NCBI GenBank assembly: GCA_019114645.1
Contig: DXFC01000257.1
Location: 1 to 7,561 of the forward strand
Direction: 5' to 3'
DNA from: Candidatus Halomonas stercoripullorum
Lineage (GTDB): Bacteria; Pseudomonadota; Gammaproteobacteria; Pseudomonadales; Halomonadaceae
DNA length: 7,561 bases
A program made the translations under genes and the position numbers. Below, piece after piece: positions 6,467-7,561 of the stretch. Under the pieces are notes generated by a model, which saw nothing but the letters and a program-made list of their open reading frames with translations, made no database searches and was not told where the DNA came from. Numbering within the stretch: the stretch's first letter is position 1; the number at the start of each line of letters is the position of its first letter.

Positions 6467-7462
6467 ATGACCGCCGCCAAGCAGAGCGCCGCCACACAGA
6501 CGACCGATACAGCCTCGCCCAAAGGTGCAAGCAAGGCACGCCAGACGAGTTCCGACAAGCGCAAAAACGCCGTCTCGCTACTTGGTGTCCGCCTCACCAG
6601 TCCCGACCGCGTACTTTTTCCCGAGCAGGGGTTGACCAAGCTCGATCTGGCCCGCTTTTACGAGCAGATTCACGAATGGGTGCTGCCCCACCTCGCTCGG
6701 CGTCCGCTATCACTCGTGCGTTGCCCCCAAGGGCGCAACGATGAATGCTTCTTTCAGAAACATCCACGCCGCGCCATTCCCGCCAGCGTGCCTCGCATCG
6801 ATGTTCCCGAAAAACAGGGGAGTGCCGAATACGTCTACGTCGAGTCGCCTGCCGATCTGGTCGGGTTGGTGCAGGCCGGAGCGCTGGAGATTCACCCCTG
6901 GGGCAGCCGTATCGACCGTCTGGACCAGCCCGACCTGCTGGTGTTCGACCTCGATCCCGACGAAGGCATCGCCTGGCAGGAGATGCTGCGCGTGGCCGGC
7001 ACGCTGCGCGAGCGTATCGAGTCATTGGGCCTCACCGCATTTCTGCGCACCACGGGTGGCAAGGGTCTACACTTGGTTGTGCCTCTTGAGCCCGCTGCCA
7101 ACTGGGATCAGGCCAAGGCTTTTGCCAAAAGCCTCGCCGAAGCCCATGCCAGTGATGATCCCAAACGTCTGACCACCAATATGTCCAAAGCCAAACGAGC
7201 CGGGCGCATCTTTATTGATTATTTGCGCAATGCCCGCGGTGCAACGGCGGTGGGCTCCTATACGGTGCGCGCACGTCAAAACGCTCCGGTTGCTGTACCG
7301 ATTCGTTGGGACGAGCTTAATGCCGCGCTGCGCTCAAACCGCTACAGCGTGGAAAACCTGCGCCGCCGTCTATCGGCATTACGGGCAGACCCCTGGGCCG
7401 ATTTTCACGCCGCAGCACGACCGCTGGATGCCGACCTGCTCAAGACCCTGGGCGTGAAGTAA
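6467..7462 (+). CDS. Possible separately translated LigD polymerase (primase-like) domain, 331 aa
   Basis: After the ligD stop, the frame stays open to 7462. An in-frame ATG at 6467 is preceded by GAGGAG (6455-6460) with a 6-nt spacer. It would give a short Ala/Thr/Ser/Lys-rich linker and then the whole polymerase domain of the archaeo-eukaryotic primase type, which fills gaps and adds nucleotides at breaks. Metal-binding residues are present: D678 and D680 in VFDLDPDEG and D768 in FIDYLRN (full-length numbering), each nine above the P. aeruginosa positions D669, D671 and D759. TTGGKGLH at 712-719 is also conserved. Stand-alone LigD-type polymerases are known in other bacteria. In intact homologues this region is simply an interdomain linker, so use of this start is speculative. 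It would need transcription to continue past the upstream stop codon. Confidence 0.35.
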   Translation: MTAAKQSAATQTTDTASPKGASKARQTSSDKRKNAVSLLGVRLTSPDRVLFPEQGLTKLDLARFYEQIHEWVLPHLARRPLSLVRCPQGRNDECFFQKHPRRAIPASVPRIDVPEKQGSAEYVYVESPADLVGLVQAGALEIHPWGSRIDRLDQPDLLVFDLDPDEGIAWQEMLRVAGTLRERIESLGLTAFLRTTGGKGLHLVVPLEPAANWDQAKAFAKSLAEAHASDDPKRLTTNMSKAKRAGRIFIDYLRNARGATAVGSYTVRARQNAPVAVPIRWDELNAALRSNRYSVENLRRRLSALRADPWADFHAAARPLDADLLKTLGVK

Positions 7463-7520
7463 TGCTGCCCAGTGCCAAGTATCGGGTTGAGAGAGAAGGG
7501 CCGATAACCGAGGTGATGAC

Positions 7521-7561
7521 ATGCGCGAAGCCCCCTGGTGGCTGGAGTCCGGCCCCGAAAC
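7521..7561 (+). CDS. Start of an unidentified gene, cut by the window edge
   Basis: The ATG at 7521 is preceded by GAGGTG (7510-7515) with 5-nt spacing, and the frame (MREAPWWLESGPE) stays open to the window end. It starts 58 bp after the ligD stop codon with no convincing terminator between them (only a 6-bp TATCGG/CCGATA pairing at 7480-7506 with a 15-nt loop and no T-run), so it may be cotranscribed with ligD. Thirteen residues are too few to name a family. A second ATG at 7516 in another frame is also open but is worse spaced. Confidence 0.4.
   Translation, partial: MREAPWWLESGPE

Larger units (their letters stand above)
4916..7462 (+). pseudogene. ligD: ATP-dependent DNA ligase D (PE-LIG-POL), interrupted by one in-frame TAA
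   Basis: LigD processes and seals DNA ends in bacterial non-homologous end joining together with Ku. Without the stop, the frame has 848 codons, the normal size of a Pseudomonas-type LigD (about 840). Order: 3'-phosphoesterase (about 1-160), ligase adenylation domain (about 205-400) with K237 in KLDGYR, LDGEV at 283-287, IIIa-like VYFLFDLPY at 314-322, EGIICKR at 377-383 and DWLKVK at 395-400, OB-fold (about 403-515), linker, and polymerase/primase domain (about 550-848). The TAA at 5831-5833 is codon 306, between motifs III and IIIa. Family similarity runs in the same frame on both sides (RFGQLQEAL, stop, NQRTASLVYFLFDL), so the lesion is a substitution, not an indel. The intact protein probably had Lys, Gln, Glu or Ser there. 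A sequencing error cannot be excluded. No ku gene is visible; it may lie elsewhere. Confidence 0.85.

Noticed and set aside
5912..7462. Translation of the C-terminal LigD part from the TTG at 5912
   Set aside because: In the intact protein this is an internal Leu codon (PLRERKR). There is no convincing ribosome binding site, and the product would begin mid-way through the adenylation domain without its catalytic lysine.

Overview
The window looks like chromosomal DNA of a moderately GC-rich gammaproteobacterium, most plausibly a halophile of the Halomonas/Chromohalobacter type. This rests on gene content and protein style: a LuxR-type response regulator of the ErdR/CrbR kind, a KGG-repeat stress protein, and a LigD with the domain order of the Pseudomonas enzyme. 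The taxonomic call is an inference from one window. I see no tRNA, rRNA, CRISPR array, insertion sequence or att site.

Layout. At the left edge, on the minus strand, is a response regulator cut off by the window start inside its HTH domain. Diverging from it is a small plus-strand gene for a hydrophilic 97-residue protein with four 22-residue KGG repeats. That gene has a plausible promoter, two small hairpins in its leader, a very strong ribosome binding site and its own rho-independent terminator. Convergent to it is a minus-strand two-gene operon. The upstream gene encodes an ATP-grasp ligase-like protein of 429 aa. The downstream gene encodes a CocE/NonD (peptidase S15-type) alpha/beta hydrolase of about 680 aa. 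The two are only 17 bp apart if the hydrolase starts at its GTG, or directly abutting if it starts at an upstream ATG. Diverging from this operon on the plus strand is ligD, the bacterial non-homologous end-joining ligase/polymerase. The first 13 codons of an unidentified gene follow at the right edge.

The most notable result is in ligD. The reading frame is LigD-like over its whole length (848 codons, normal for a phosphoesterase-ligase-polymerase LigD). It is broken by a single in-frame TAA at codon 306, inside the ligase adenylation domain between motifs III and IIIa. There is no frameshift. The phosphoesterase active site lies before the stop and the polymerase active site after it, and both look intact, so only the ligase is split. 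An in-frame ATG with a good ribosome binding site (GAGGAG, 6-nt spacing) lies just upstream of the polymerase domain. It could in principle allow a stand-alone 331-aa polymerase to be made. The alternatives are a recent pseudogene or a sequencing error. No ku gene is visible.

The second point of interest is the ATP-grasp/S15-hydrolase pair. A predicted carboxylate-amine ligase is coupled to a predicted amide/ester hydrolase, with no substrate evident from the context.
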